Shown here piece by piece: positions 10,836 through 21,022 of a stretch of 64,000 nucleotides of DNA. Location: contig NZ_LHZA01000157.1 in assembly GCF_001580535.1 (NCBI RefSeq), positions 124,001 to 188,000 on the forward strand. The letters run 5' to 3'. The DNA is from Acetobacter cerevisiae. Its GTDB lineage: Bacteria > Pseudomonadota > Alphaproteobacteria > Acetobacterales > Acetobacteraceae. A model generated the notes under the pieces. The model did no database searches. It was not told the origin of the DNA and worked only from the letters and a program-made list of their open reading frames with translations. The first letter of the stretch is position 1, and every line of letters begins with the position of its first letter. The translations under genes and the position numbers were made by a program.

Positions 10836-12217
10836 GCGTAAACTTTCTCCTCTTCCAGAATACCGTTCAGAGAGTTGGTCAGGCGTTCGGTAATGCGTAC
10901 GGGCACTTCCCGGCCAATCAGATCAGGCGATCCGGTGACGTGCACAGGCTGGAGCCAGGGGGAGCGACCGGAAATCTGCCCCGGCTTACGCCCTTCTGAC
11001 GTGAACAGGACCGGCACCGTCTGCCCGACCAGAGACTGATTGAAAGCATCCTGCTGTTCCCGCAGCAAGGCCTGCAAGGCTTGCAGGCGTGCGTCTTTTA
11101 CATCCTCTGGTACCTGCAACGGGGCACCGGCTGCCGGAGTTCCGGGGCGCTGGGAGTATTTGAAGGAATAGGCCTGCGCAAAGGTGACATCCCGCACCAG
11201 CTGCATGGTGGCCTCAAAATCCTCATCCGTTTCACCCGGATGGCCGACAATGAAGTCAGACGACAGGGCGAGGTCCGGCCGCGCGGCATGCAGTTTACGG
11301 ACAATCTCCCGATACTCATCCGCCGTGTGGCCACGGTTCATGGCGCGCAGAATTTTGTCGGACCCGGACTGCACCGGCAGGTGCAGGTAGGGCATGAGTT
11401 CCGGCAGATCCCGATGAGCGGCAATCAGGGCGTCATCCATATCGCGCGGGTGGGATGTGGCGTAGCGAATGCGGTTCAGGCCGGGGATGGCGGCCAGTGC
11501 GTACGCCAGCCGTGCCAGATCCCAGACCTCTCCGTCCGGACCGGTGCCGTGATAGGCGTTTACATTCTGGCCCAGCAGGCTGATGTCCTGCACGCCGCTT
11601 TCCACCATCCGGCGTGCTTCCGCCAGAACGGAGGTGACAGACCGGCTGACTTCCGCGCCGCGTGTGTAGGGCACCACGCAGAAGGAGCAGAATTTGTCAC
11701 ACCCTTCCTGAATGGTGAGGAAGGCGGTGAGGTTGCCGGGGGTCTGCGGCGCTGCGGTGTCTGGCAGGAAGTCAAACTTCTGCTCTGCGGGGAAGTCCGT
11801 CTCAATCACCGCGCCACCGGCACGGGCGGCGCGGGCCACCATTTCCGGCAGGCGATGATAGGTCTGCGGGCCGAGCACGATATCCACATACGGCGCGCGG
11901 GCCAGAATTTCCTGCCCCTCCGCCTGCGCCACGCAGCCTGCGACGGCAATAATGGTCGGCTGGCCTGCGGTTTCACGCGCTTCCTTGATCTTCCTCAGGC
12001 GCCCGAGTTCGGAGAACACCTTTTCCGCCGCTCGGTCCCGAATATGGCAGGTGTTGAGGATGATCATGTCGGCGGCGTCAGGGGTGTCTACCGGCTGGTA
12101 GCCGAGCGGACGCAGCACGTCGCTCATCCGTGCGCTGTCATATACGTTCATCTGGCAGCCCCATGTGATGACATGCAGGCCGCGCGGGGCGGTGGAAGAA
12201 GAAGGAAGTCCAGTCAT
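10832..12217 (-). CDS. miaB: tRNA-2-methylthio-N6-dimethylallyladenosine synthase MiaB
   Basis: A 461-residue radical-SAM methylthiotransferase that adds the 2-methylthio group to i6A37 of tRNAs reading UNN codons. The N-terminal UPF0004 domain carries its three cluster cysteines in [17 protein letters not shown] and AVAGCVAQ. The radical-SAM CxxxCxxC is CDKFCSFC, followed by [17 protein letters not shown] domain ends the protein. I start at the ATG 12215-12217 (GGAG about 11 bases upstream). An in-frame ATG at 12248-12250 would add 11 residues but lacks a ribosome site. The stop codon overlaps the phoH start. Confidence 0.95.
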   Translation of the reverse strand: MTGLPSSSTAPRGLHVITWGCQMNVYDSARMSDVLRPLGYQPVDTPDAADMIILNTCHIRDRAAEKVFSELGRLRKIKEARETAGQPTIIAVAGCVAQAEGQEILARAPYVDIVLGPQTYHRLPEMVARAARAGGAVIETDFPAEQKFDFLPDTAAPQTPGNLTAFLTIQEGCDKFCSFCVVPYTRGAEVSRSVTSVLAEARRMVESGVQDISLLGQNVNAYHGTGPDGEVWDLARLAYALAAIPGLNRIRYATSHPRDMDDALIAAHRDLPELMPYLHLPVQSGSDKILRAMNRGHTADEYREIVRKLHAARPDLALSSDFIVGHPGETDEDFEATMQLVRDVTFAQAYSFKYSQRPGTPAAGAPLQVPEDVKDARLQALQALLREQQDAFNQSLVGQTVPVLFTSEGRKPGQISGRSPWLQPVHVTGSPDLIGREVPVRITERLTNSLNGILEEEKVYA

Positions 12218-12344
12218 GACAGCAGGGGCTCCGGCACGCCGCAGGCCCATTCCATACGGCAGGGGGAGGAAATCGGGCCAGTGAGGCCAGAGGTCAAGAG
12301 TCTTTTCCGCAAACGGAGGGGTGGTGTGCCATGAAAAGGGATCC

Positions 12345-13496
12345 TCACCGGATCTTCAGGTATGAAGCAAAACGTGGGAGCAGTCTGTCAAGCAGACGTT
12401 TCATGACACGCGGTTTGTTGTAGGGAATTTCCGACGGCTCGCACCGGCCGGGCTGCGGAACCGGGTTCTGGTTCTGGTTCTGGCGCAAATCGGCCGCGCC
12501 GCGCGCGACGGCATTCCATGCGGCCTGCGCCAGAGCTTTTCGGCTGGGGAAGAGTTCCGGGTCCAGAGGCTCATGCAGAACAACGGTGGCGCGGGACTTG
12601 TGCCACTGCACCAGCTGCCAGAGGTGCGGGCCGAGATCCATATCGCCATACCACGCAAAAACCGGGCGGCGCAGGCGGGAGACGGGCAGGCCTTCCAGCT
12701 CATCATACACCACGGAAACCGGTTGGATGATGGGGGACATGCCGGGGGCGTAGGTAATAGGCAGCAGGCTTTTCTCACCATTGCGCAGCCGGGGCAGCTT
12801 GGCGATGGCGAAGAAGGCGGACATGAATGGCAGCACGCGGGAGCCGTCGGACGATGTGCCTTCCGGGAAGAGAATGAGATTATCCCCGTCCACCATGCGG
12901 CGGATCATCAGGTCACGCTCACGTCCGGTGGTGCTGCGCTGGCGGCTGACAAAAATGGTCCGGCCAATTTTGGAGACCAGCCCCATGATGGGCCATTTCT
13001 CAATATCGCCTTTTGCCACAAAAACAGATGGCAGCAGCGTGCCCAGCACCAGCACATCCAGCCACGAGGAATGGTTGGAAATATAAATAACCGGACGTTC
13101 CCCTCGCGCACGGGCGCGCGCGCCACCCACGGTGCCGGCCCGCTTGCCGATAACCCGGATACGCAGGCCCAGCAGCTTGCACAGCACGCCCCAGATCACC
13201 CGCGTCCAGCGGATTTTGACGGTGCCCGGCACCAGCAGCAGGCAGGCTTCAAACCCGACGGAGAGCGGAACCCATAGGGTAATAGCCCCCAGCCGCAGGC
13301 CGCCCTGGACCTGGCTGCTGACCTGACACCACTTTTCGACCCATGACGGCAGGGGCGACAGCATGTCACGGCCCGGCGGGGCTGATGTCTCGGAAAACCG
13401 CGTCTGAGCGGGGGAGGCACGCTTCATGATCTTGGGCCTGCCTTGCACGGGCAGGGGCTGGGTTTGCGGCGGGAATGGCAAATCATAGGCTCTCAT
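12345..13496 (-). CDS. plsC: Lysophospholipid/1-acyl-glycerol-3-phosphate acyltransferase (PlsC family)
   Basis: About 383 residues. The PlsC block I motif is [12 protein letters not shown] and block III is [15 protein letters not shown], the acyl-acceptor and phosphate-binding sites of sn-2 acyltransferases that make phosphatidic acid from lysophosphatidic acid. A hydrophobic stretch ([21 protein letters not shown]) precedes the catalytic part and anchors it to the inner membrane. The start is uncertain: ATGs at 13494-13496 and 13425-13427 are both possible, and a further one at 13553 is less likely. It is longer than typical PlsC (about 250) because of both termini. It is divergent from tamA and upstream of miaB. 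Confidence 0.85.
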   Translation of the reverse strand: MRAYDLPFPPQTQPLPVQGRPKIMKRASPAQTRFSETSAPPGRDMLSPLPSWVEKWCQVSSQVQGGLRLGAITLWVPLSVGFEACLLLVPGTVKIRWTRVIWGVLCKLLGLRIRVIGKRAGTVGGARARARGERPVIYISNHSSWLDVLVLGTLLPSVFVAKGDIEKWPIMGLVSKIGRTIFVSRQRSTTGRERDLMIRRMVDGDNLILFPEGTSSDGSRVLPFMSAFFAIAKLPRLRNGEKSLLPITYAPGMSPIIQPVSVVYDELEGLPVSRLRRPVFAWYGDMDLGPHLWQLVQWHKSRATVVLHEPLDPELFPSRKALAQAAWNAVARGAADLRQNQNQNPVPQPGRCEPSEIPYNKPRVMKRLLDRLLPRFASYLKIR

Positions 13497-13704
13497 AACG
13501 CGAACTGATGCCCTCGGACAATCGTGCTTCGCAAGATGCCTGCAAGATGGCACAAGGGACTATGGGGCGGAGAAATCCATAACGCCTGAAAATGATCTCA
13601 TTTTTGTCATGGTGATGCGCCATGACGCAGGCCGTGATCATGAAAAGGCAGGATGCACGAGGCGTGAGGCAAGGGAGTGAGACAGGCTGTGAGAGCAGAG
13701 GTGC

Positions 13705-15648
13705 GTGCAGGTGAGCAGTAAAGGCGTTCTGGATGGCCTCGTGCTGACAGCGAATCGTGTGATGACGGGTGTGACGCTGTGGGGTGCGGCAGCAGGCTGC
13801 GCCTGGGCGGCGGACCCGCAGCCTTATGTTACCCAGCTTGCAGGCACCGGGCAGGCCGATCTTGATGCTGCCCTGAAATCCTCCTCCGATCTGCTGAGCC
13901 TGCAGGCGACGCATGCCGTCGGGCCGTTTGCGCTGGCCGGGCGGGTGCGGAATGAATATGACCGCATGCGCTCTGCGCTGGAGAGTTACGGCTATTACGA
14001 AGGCACGGTGCAGATTTCCCTGCATCGGGCGAAGGAAAAAGATTCCGTCACGGTCGATGGGATGTCTCCGGCTCTGTCCGACTGGCTGTCGGGCGTTCCT
14101 GCAGGGGAAAAGGTAACCGCTGAGATCAAGGTGCAGAAGGGGCCGCTTTATCACCTTGGGTCGGTGAGGGTTGTGGACCCGAAAACCAATACTCCCGTTA
14201 CGCTGACACAGTCTGAGCAGACGGCTTTCGGTCTGAAATCCGGGCAGGATGCTGTAGCGCAGGATGTGCTGGGCAGTGGCGGCAACCTGCTGGATGCCTG
14301 GCGGGAAGAAGGCCATGCGCTCGCACAGGTGGACAAGCCGCGCGCCTATCTCCAGCCGCAAACGCATACGCTGGATATTGTCTATCCTGCCTCAGCAGGG
14401 CCGGTGCTGAATATTGGCAAGATTGATGTAGACGGGTTGCAGCGTGTGCATGAACCGTTTGTGCGCCGCAGGCTGACTGTGCAGGAAGGGGAGCTGTATC
14501 AGCCTTCCAAAATTGAGGCGGCCCGGCAGGATCTGAGCTCGCTGGGTGTGTTTTCCAACGTGGGGGTCAAGGACGGTTCCACCAAGCCGGTCAATGGCAC
14601 CATGCCGCTGGACTTTACACTCAAGGAAGCCAAACGGCGGTCTGTGGGGGCGGAAGCCGGGTATTCAACAGACCTTGGGGCCCGTGTGGGTGCGACGTGG
14701 ACGCATTACAACATTCTGGGCAATGCCGAGCGTCTGAAGCTGACGGCTCTGATTACCGGTCTTGGCGGTTCTGCCCAGCAGGGGCTGGGTTATGATGTGT
14801 ATGCGGATTTCATGAAGCCAGATTTTTACAGCCGCAACCAGAACCTGAGTGTGCGGGTTGAAGCGCTGCGCCAGCTGTTCTGGTCTTATCGCCAGACGGC
14901 GTTTCTGGTGAATGCCGGGATTACCCGCAAAATTGATAAAAACTGGAACATTAATTTCGGGCTGGCAGCCGAACAGGAAAATATCGAACAGTTCAATGTG
15001 AGCCGGGATTACACCATTGTCTCTGCCCCGCTGGGCGCGACGTTTGACAATACGGGTGTGGGCAACCCCATTGAACCGGCTCTGCGTGGCGTCCGTGCCA
15101 GCATTAACGCCACGCCGTCTGTCTCGCTGGGGGATAAGGGGAGCGGGACGTCCTTTTTCGCCATTCTGAATGCGTCGGCCTCGACCTATTTTGACCTCCA
15201 TCATCTGGGTATCAGCAAACCGGGCCGCAGTATTATTGCGCTGCGCGGGATGATTGGCAGTATTCAGGGCGCATCGACTTACGATATCCCGCCTGACCAG
15301 CGCATGTATGCCGGTGGTAGCGCCACGGTGCGAGGCTATCGCTGGCAGGGTGTGGGGCCGCAATATGGGCGCACGCGCTACGCCATTGGTGGGACATCGC
15401 TGGATGCCGGGTCTATCGAATATCGCCAGAGGTTGTTCAAAAGCTTCGGCATGGCCGGGTTTGTGGATGCCGGGCAGGTGGGCAGCAGTAGCATGCCCTT
15501 TACCGGCACGCTGCGCGTGGGTGCCGGTGGTGGCGTGCGTTATTATACCCCCATCGGGCCGGTACGTGTGGACGTCGCCGTGCCGCTGAATCGCGCCTAT
15601 CGCGGCGACAAATGGGATTTGTATATCGGTCTTGGAGAAACGTTCTGA
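13705..15648 (+). CDS. tamA: TamA, outer-membrane BamA-family translocation subunit
   Basis: A 647-residue Omp85 protein. A signal peptide (TLWGAAAGCAWAADPQ region, about residues 20-37) is followed by POTRA-like repeats (about 40-270) and a C-terminal beta-barrel (about 290-647) with the Omp85 motif VRGYRW and the terminal aromatic LGETF. TamA works with TamB in autotransporter assembly and phospholipid movement between membranes. I use the GTG at 13705; GTG 13711 or ATG 13762 are alternatives, but a start at 13762 would leave only a short signal region. The stop overlaps the tamB start as TGATG. Confidence 0.9.
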   Translation: MQVSSKGVLDGLVLTANRVMTGVTLWGAAAGCAWAADPQPYVTQLAGTGQADLDAALKSSSDLLSLQATHAVGPFALAGRVRNEYDRMRSALESYGYYEGTVQISLHRAKEKDSVTVDGMSPALSDWLSGVPAGEKVTAEIKVQKGPLYHLGSVRVVDPKTNTPVTLTQSEQTAFGLKSGQDAVAQDVLGSGGNLLDAWREEGHALAQVDKPRAYLQPQTHTLDIVYPASAGPVLNIGKIDVDGLQRVHEPFVRRRLTVQEGELYQPSKIEAARQDLSSLGVFSNVGVKDGSTKPVNGTMPLDFTLKEAKRRSVGAEAGYSTDLGARVGATWTHYNILGNAERLKLTALITGLGGSAQQGLGYDVYADFMKPDFYSRNQNLSVRVEALRQLFWSYRQTAFLVNAGITRKIDKNWNINFGLAAEQENIEQFNVSRDYTIVSAPLGATFDNTGVGNPIEPALRGVRASINATPSVSLGDKGSGTSFFAILNASASTYFDLHHLGISKPGRSIIALRGMIGSIQGASTYDIPPDQRMYAGGSATVRGYRWQGVGPQYGRTRYAIGGTSLDAGSIEYRQRLFKSFGMAGFVDAGQVGSSSMPFTGTLRVGAGGGVRYYTPIGPVRVDVAVPLNRAYRGDKWDLYIGLGETF

Positions 15649-18600
15649 TGGCTGAGTCTAACGAGGCAAATCCTGCCCCGCGTCGCTCGGTCCTTCGTCG
15701 CGCCGGGCGAGTTATTGGTCTGTCCGCCGGTGTTCTGACGGGTGTTGCCGTTCTGGCTGTGGGTGCCATTCTGGTGGGTGCCAATACCGGGCCGGGCCGT
15801 GGGTTGCTGATCAAGCAGACAACGGCGCTGACGGGCGGCACCGTGACGCTTGCCGGGATGTCTGGCCGGTTCCCGGATAATTTCCATCTGGATTCCATCG
15901 CCTTGCATGACAAGGACGGAGTCTGGCTCTCTCTGCGGAATGTTGACCTGAACTGGTCCCCGCTGAGCATGGTGTGGCGCACGGCCCGCATTTACACCCT
16001 GAAGGCGGATGAACTGAACATTCCGCGCCTGCCGGTATCAGACCCCAATGCAGCGCCTGCGGCTCCGGCCTCGACATCAAAGTCTAAACTGGGGCTGAGT
16101 GTTGATATCCGCACGCTGGCTGTGCAGCGGATTAACGTAGGTGCGCCGCTGGCGGGTGTGCCTGCCAGTTTCTCTCTGGCTGGGCATGGGAGCCTGTCCT
16201 CTATTGACCCGGTGATTGACGGGCTCAGTCTGCCCACACTGCCGAAATCCGACATTGCTCTGCACGTCAAACGGCTGGATGCCAGCGGGCAGATTGATCT
16301 GACGACCACCACCGGTGGCGGCAAACTTGGGCTGCATCTGGATGCGCAGGAAGGTCAGGATGGTTTTGCTGCGGCTAAGCTGAAAATGCCGCAGCTCACA
16401 CCGTTGTCTCTGGCGCTAGACATTAAAGGCCCGACGAACGCAGCTGTGCTGGGTTTTTCTGCCTCTGCCGGGCCGGTGAAGACCAAAGCGGACGGCGAGC
16501 TGAATTTGCTGGCCGGAAACATGGCGCGGTTGTCTGCGCAGTTTGATTCGCCGCAACTCGCTCTGACTCCGGATATTGGCTGGGATGCGATTCATCTGGT
16601 TGCCCAGCTTAAAGGGAAGATGACTGAGCCAGACGGCACGGCGCAGTTGCAGGTGGACAGACTGGCGGCCGCCGGAGCCGCTGTGGGGACGCTGAAAGCG
16701 ACGTTCACAGGTCAGACCGGGCAGGCCGGTGTAACGGACCTGCTGCATCTGGTCATGACGGCGGATGGTGTGCGTCTGCCGGGCAAAACGCCCAATCTGC
16801 TGGCGTCTGCGCCGGTGCAGCTGGATGCTAAGCTCTCACCGCAACCCGCCGGTAAACCGCTGGAACTGGATATCTCACATCCGTTGCTGCACTTGACGGG
16901 CTCTGTCATGACGGCAGCGCCCCAGCGTGGCACCGTGACGCTGAGCCTGCCAGATCTTGCTCCCATCGGGCAGGCGGCAGGGACGCCGCTCAAGGGGAAT
17001 GCCGGGGTTACAGCGCAGTTTGACCTGCCGGCAAAAGCGGAGGGCGATACGCACCTGAAAGCGGACGGCACGCTGGCTATTACCGGTGGCCAGCCGCAAG
17101 CCGCAGGGCTGATTGGCCCGAAAGGCACCTTTGCGCTGGCGGCCACGATGCGTCCGCATCCGGCTCCGGCTCCGGCTCCGGCTCCGGGGGCAACTGTGCC
17201 GACATCAACGCACGCGCCTTCTGTCACGCCCAAACAAACGGGTTCTTCGACACCAGATACGTCTGCTCCCACACCTCATCCGGCTGGTTCTGCCGTTGAG
17301 GCTGAGCAGAAAACCCAGACTACTCAGCCTGCGGCGCAGTCTGCAGGGCAGCAGATTGATCTGGCATCCCTGACTGTGGACGGGCAGGCACTGCACCTGA
17401 AGGCGCAGGGCCGGGTAAATACCGGGCAGGACATGGATGTCACGTCCACGCTGGCGCTGCCTGATCTGGCCAAGGCGCTGCCGTCTTTGCGCGGTGGGGT
17501 CACGCTGGCGCTGTCAGCCAAAGGGCTGATGCAGGATTTTGCAGCCAACCTGCAGCTTGAGGGCGACCCGGGCACGGCCACCATGCCGCGTGGTCCGGTG
17601 GTGCTGGATGCGGCTCTGCAACATCTGCCGTCCGCCCCTGCGGGCACAGTGGAGGCCCACGGTTCCATCAATAAAGCCCCTTTGCTGCTGAATGCTGTTT
17701 TTGCGCAGGATGAGAAGGGCAGCAGGCAGCTGGATCTCAAAAAGCTGTCCTGGAACAGCGTGCAGGGGCAGGGGATGCTCTCTCTTGCATCGGGCGAGGT
17801 CGTGCCACTGGGCACACTGGACCTGAAAGTGGGCCGCCTTGCGGACCTGAAAGACGTTATCGGGCAACCCATTTCCGGCGCGCTGGCCGCTTCCGTCAAA
17901 ACCACGCAGGTTAATGAGAAGCCGCTGGTGGCATTGAAGCTGGATGGTAATGTGGCCATGCCGCAGGCCAAAATTGGGTCACTTGCTCTGGCTGGCACGG
18001 TGAAGGACCCGGCTGCGCACCCGGATGCGGATCTGAGCCTGAAACTGGGTGGACTGGCTGCTGCGGGTATGACCGGGCAGGCGCGGGTGACGGCTAAAGG
18101 GCCAGAAAATGCCATGGCGCTCACAGCGCAGATTGGTCCGGCAACATGGTCAGGCAGCCCGCTTGCTCTGGATACGGCAGCTTTGCTCAATCTGCCTGCT
18201 AAAGAAGTCAAACTGCAAAAGCTAACGGCGACGGCCAAACAGGAAAATCTCCGTCTGCAGGCTCCGGCTTTGATCTCCTTTGGCGAGACAATGGGTGTTG
18301 ACCGTCTGCGCGCTACATTGGGCACGCAGGGGGCTGAACCGGCAACAGCGGATATCGCTGGCCGCATCAAGCCGACGCTGGCGGCCACGGTGGATGTGCG
18401 AAACCTGACACCCGGACTGGCTCGTCCGTTCATGCCGGACCTGCATGCTCAGGGCACGTTGGCTGTGCAGGCCAAAGTCAGCGGCACCATGGAGCGCCCG
18501 CAGGGGCAGGTGCATCTGATGGGCAATGGCCTGCGGATGCAGGGTGTTTCGGCTGCGGCGTCTTTGCCGCCGTTGCATCTGGACGCCACGGCCGATTTGG

Positions 18601-20021
18601 CCGGAACCTCTGCCAAGGTGAAGATGCAGGCGGATGCCGGGTCTAAACTCGCGCTTGGTCTGGCTGGCACCGCACCGCTTACCAGCACCGGGCCGGTCAA
18701 TCTGCGCACCAACGGGCATCTGGATCTGGCGATTGCCAATGGCTATCTGGGCGCACAGGCGCGGCAGGCTCTGGGGCAGGTTCTGCTGGCCCTGCAGGTG
18801 GATGGCACAATGGCCGCTCCGCACATTACGGGCACGGTGGACCTGCAGAATGCTGACATTCAGGACTTTGCGCAGGGTGTGCATCTGTCTGCCATCAATG
18901 GGCGCATTGTCGGGCAGGGCAACAGCATTGTCATTCAGAACCTGACCGCAAAAGCAGGCGATGGGACGATGGGCGTGACCGGCTCCGTTGGTGTTCTGGC
19001 ACCGGGGCTGCCGGTGGATATCCATTTTGTGTCTCGTGATGCCCGCCCCATCTCCAGCGACCTGATTACAGCTGTGATGAATTCAGACATGACCATTAAA
19101 GGGCAGGCCGCAGGCCGGCTGGATGTGGCGGGGAATGTTGATCTGCGGAAAGTGGAAATCAATATTCCCAACTCGCTTCCATCCTCTGTGGCCCGGCTGG
19201 ATGTTGTGCGGCCGGGGGACAAGCCGCAGACCGATACTGCGACGACGAATGCCAGCGCAAGTGTGATCGGTCTTGATCTGAGCCTGACATCACCGGGCAA
19301 GTTCTTTGTACGCGGGCACGGTCTGGATGCCGAAATGGCGGGTAAGCTGAAGGTTAAGGGCACAAGCTCTGCGCCGCTGGTCAGCGGTGGGTTTGACCTC
19401 AAGCGCGGGAACTTCGATCTGGCGGGGATTTCCCTCAACTTCACCAAAGGCCGTGTCGCCTTTAACGGCAGCAGCGTGGACCACAAGCTGGACCCCACAC
19501 TGGACTTTGAGGCCGACCGTGCTGTGAACGGGGAAACCGCGATGCTTAAAGTCGGTGGATATGCCAGCGCGCCGAAAATCAGCTTTGAATCCATTCCGTC
19601 TTTGCCGCAGGATCAGGTTCTGGCCATGCTGCTGTTCGGCACGGATGCGCATTCCCTGTCGTCTACTCAGATGGTGGAACTCGGCACGGCGCTGGCTACG
19701 CTGACGGGTGTCACCTCTTTCGACCCGATGGGTACCATACGCAAAACACTGGGTCTGGACCGTCTGGCCGTTGGCGGTGGTTCAGGCGTCGGCAATGGCG
19801 GCACGACGGTGGAAGCCGGGAAGTATGTAATGCGCGGCGTGTATGTGGGGGCCAAACAGGCCACATCCGGTTCAGGCACGCAGGCGCAGGTGCAGGTTGA
19901 TCTGACCAAGCACCTCAAGCTGAACACCACAGTGGGCACCGGCGGTAACGTGACCGGCTTTACCACGCCGGAAAATGACCCCGGCAGTAGCGTGGGCCTG
20001 CTCTGGCAGTATCGTTACTGA
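15648..20021 (+). CDS. tamB: TamB, translocation/assembly module inner-membrane subunit
   Basis: A 1457-residue AsmA/TamB-type protein. One N-terminal membrane segment (about 25-47, VIGLSAGVLTGVAVLAVGAILVG) is followed by a long repetitive beta-rich periplasmic body and the conserved C-terminal DUF490 domain (GVTSFDPMGTIRKTLGLDRLAVGGG region, about 1350-1457, ending WQYRY). It bridges the periplasm and partners TamA, encoded directly upstream. The ATG at 15648 overlaps the tamA stop, with GGAG about 10 bases upstream. A Pro/Ala/Thr/Ser-rich disordered insert at about residues 500-575 interrupts the body. Confidence 0.92.
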   Translation: MAESNEANPAPRRSVLRRAGRVIGLSAGVLTGVAVLAVGAILVGANTGPGRGLLIKQTTALTGGTVTLAGMSGRFPDNFHLDSIALHDKDGVWLSLRNVDLNWSPLSMVWRTARIYTLKADELNIPRLPVSDPNAAPAAPASTSKSKLGLSVDIRTLAVQRINVGAPLAGVPASFSLAGHGSLSSIDPVIDGLSLPTLPKSDIALHVKRLDASGQIDLTTTTGGGKLGLHLDAQEGQDGFAAAKLKMPQLTPLSLALDIKGPTNAAVLGFSASAGPVKTKADGELNLLAGNMARLSAQFDSPQLALTPDIGWDAIHLVAQLKGKMTEPDGTAQLQVDRLAAAGAAVGTLKATFTGQTGQAGVTDLLHLVMTADGVRLPGKTPNLLASAPVQLDAKLSPQPAGKPLELDISHPLLHLTGSVMTAAPQRGTVTLSLPDLAPIGQAAGTPLKGNAGVTAQFDLPAKAEGDTHLKADGTLAITGGQPQAAGLIGPKGTFALAATMRPHPAPAPAPAPGATVPTSTHAPSVTPKQTGSSTPDTSAPTPHPAGSAVEAEQKTQTTQPAAQSAGQQIDLASLTVDGQALHLKAQGRVNTGQDMDVTSTLALPDLAKALPSLRGGVTLALSAKGLMQDFAANLQLEGDPGTATMPRGPVVLDAALQHLPSAPAGTVEAHGSINKAPLLLNAVFAQDEKGSRQLDLKKLSWNSVQGQGMLSLASGEVVPLGTLDLKVGRLADLKDVIGQPISGALAASVKTTQVNEKPLVALKLDGNVAMPQAKIGSLALAGTVKDPAAHPDADLSLKLGGLAAAGMTGQARVTAKGPENAMALTAQIGPATWSGSPLALDTAALLNLPAKEVKLQKLTATAKQENLRLQAPALISFGETMGVDRLRATLGTQGAEPATADIAGRIKPTLAATVDVRNLTPGLARPFMPDLHAQGTLAVQAKVSGTMERPQGQVHLMGNGLRMQGVSAAASLPPLHLDATADLAGTSAKVKMQADAGSKLALGLAGTAPLTSTGPVNLRTNGHLDLAIANGYLGAQARQALGQVLLALQVDGTMAAPHITGTVDLQNADIQDFAQGVHLSAINGRIVGQGNSIVIQNLTAKAGDGTMGVTGSVGVLAPGLPVDIHFVSRDARPISSDLITAVMNSDMTIKGQAAGRLDVAGNVDLRKVEINIPNSLPSSVARLDVVRPGDKPQTDTATTNASASVIGLDLSLTSPGKFFVRGHGLDAEMAGKLKVKGTSSAPLVSGGFDLKRGNFDLAGISLNFTKGRVAFNGSSVDHKLDPTLDFEADRAVNGETAMLKVGGYASAPKISFESIPSLPQDQVLAMLLFGTDAHSLSSTQMVELGTALATLTGVTSFDPMGTIRKTLGLDRLAVGGGSGVGNGGTTVEAGKYVMRGVYVGAKQATSGSGTQAQVQVDLTKHLKLNTTVGTGGNVTGFTTPENDPGSSVGLLWQYRY
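17161..17184. repeat. Hexanucleotide tandem repeat CGGCTC x4 inside tamB
   Basis: Four exact tandem copies of CGGCTC encode alternating Pro-Ala in the disordered insert of TamB. Because the unit is six bases, gain or loss of a copy would keep the frame and only change the linker length. Confidence 0.85.
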
Positions 20022-20069
20022 GGCACGGGCGCTGGCTGGCTCACAGAGAACTGGTCAGCATTTGCTCGG

Positions 20070-20112
20070 GTGCCGGGAAAGGAGCAGACGGATCTGCCCC
20101 TTTCCCCGACAC
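20070..20112. terminator. Long hairpin between convergent tamB and xthA
   Basis: A near-perfect stem of about 19 pairs runs from GTGCCGGGAAAGG... (20070-20088) to TCTGCCCCTTTCC... (20093-20112), with a CGGA loop, one bulge and two non-Watson-Crick positions. It sits between the 3' ends of tamB (+) and xthA (-). No strong T-run follows on either strand, so it may block readthrough or stabilise both 3' ends. Confidence 0.6.
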
Positions 20113-20114
20113 TC

Positions 20115-20921
20115 TTAAAACTTGAAATCGACTACAACGGGCACATGGTCCGAGGGGCTGGTCCAGTTACGGGCTTCCCGCACGACGGTCATGCCGGTGA
20201 GGCTCGGGACCAAATCCGGCGTTACCCACACATGGTCCAGACGGCGGCCGCGGTTGGATTTCTGCCAGTCCCGGTTGCGGTAGGACCACCATGTATAAAG
20301 CTTTTCCTGAGGCGGGATAAAATGCCGCATGGCGTCCACAAAGCCTGTTTCCAGCCAGCGGTTGAGCCGCTCGGTCTCCGGCGGTGTGTGGCTGACGATT
20401 TTAAGCAGTTGCTTGTGGCTCCACACATCATGCTCAAGAGGCGCGATGTTGAGGTCTCCCACCAGAATGGCGCGAGCCGGTTTGCGCTCTTCAAACCACT
20501 CGGTCACTTCCTCAACAAAGGCCAGTTTGTGCGCAAATTTGGGGTTGGCGTCCGGGTCTGGAATGTCACCGCCCGCAGGCACATAAAAATCATGCAACTC
20601 AACGGGGCCGGAAGGTGTGGTGATAACCGCGCCGACATGGCGGCAATCTTCCTTGCCATGCCAGTCCGGCAGATTGTCCAGGGGGGTTATGGGATGGCGG
20701 GAGAGGATGGCCACGCCATTATAGCTCTTCATGCCTTTGTAATGCAGATGCTCAAAGCCCAGAGCGCGCACGGCGTCTTCCGGGAAGAGGGGATCTGGCA
20801 CCTTGGTTTCCTGCAGGCAGATAATGTCGGGGGCCAGTTCGGTGACGAGATCTTCAAGCCGGGGCAGGCGCAGGCGGAGGGAATTGATATTCCAGGTTAC
20901 AAGTCGCATGGGCTGAGGCAT
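20115..20921 (-). CDS. xthA: Exodeoxyribonuclease III
   Basis: About 268 residues of the ExoIII/AP endonuclease family, which cleaves DNA 5' to abasic sites and degrades 3' ends in base excision repair. Motifs in order are LVTWNINSLRLR, the metal-binding glutamate in CLQETKVPD, DFYVPAGGD, VGDLNIAP, and the catalytic SDHVPVVVDF at the C-terminus. Possible starts are ATG 20919-20921 (used) and ATG 20907-20909; neither has a strong ribosome site. It is convergent with tamB and monocistronic as far as can be seen. Confidence 0.93.
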   Translation of the reverse strand: MPQPMRLVTWNINSLRLRLPRLEDLVTELAPDIICLQETKVPDPLFPEDAVRALGFEHLHYKGMKSYNGVAILSRHPITPLDNLPDWHGKEDCRHVGAVITTPSGPVELHDFYVPAGGDIPDPDANPKFAHKLAFVEEVTEWFEERKPARAILVGDLNIAPLEHDVWSHKQLLKIVSHTPPETERLNRWLETGFVDAMRHFIPPQEKLYTWWSYRNRDWQKSNRGRRLDHVWVTPDLVPSLTGMTVVREARNWTSPSDHVPVVVDFKF

Positions 20922-21022
20922 TGCGCATCCGGGTTTGCGGAGCAAGAAAAAACAGTCACATAAGAGAAGGCACAGCAGGGCATGCGCCTTGCAATCTTGA
21001 CTGACAGGACCATTTTTCTCTC

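Noticed and set aside
11081-12334. 417-codon + strand frame opposite miaB
   Set aside because: It mirrors miaB codon use, and MiaB has all its cluster cysteines on the other strand.
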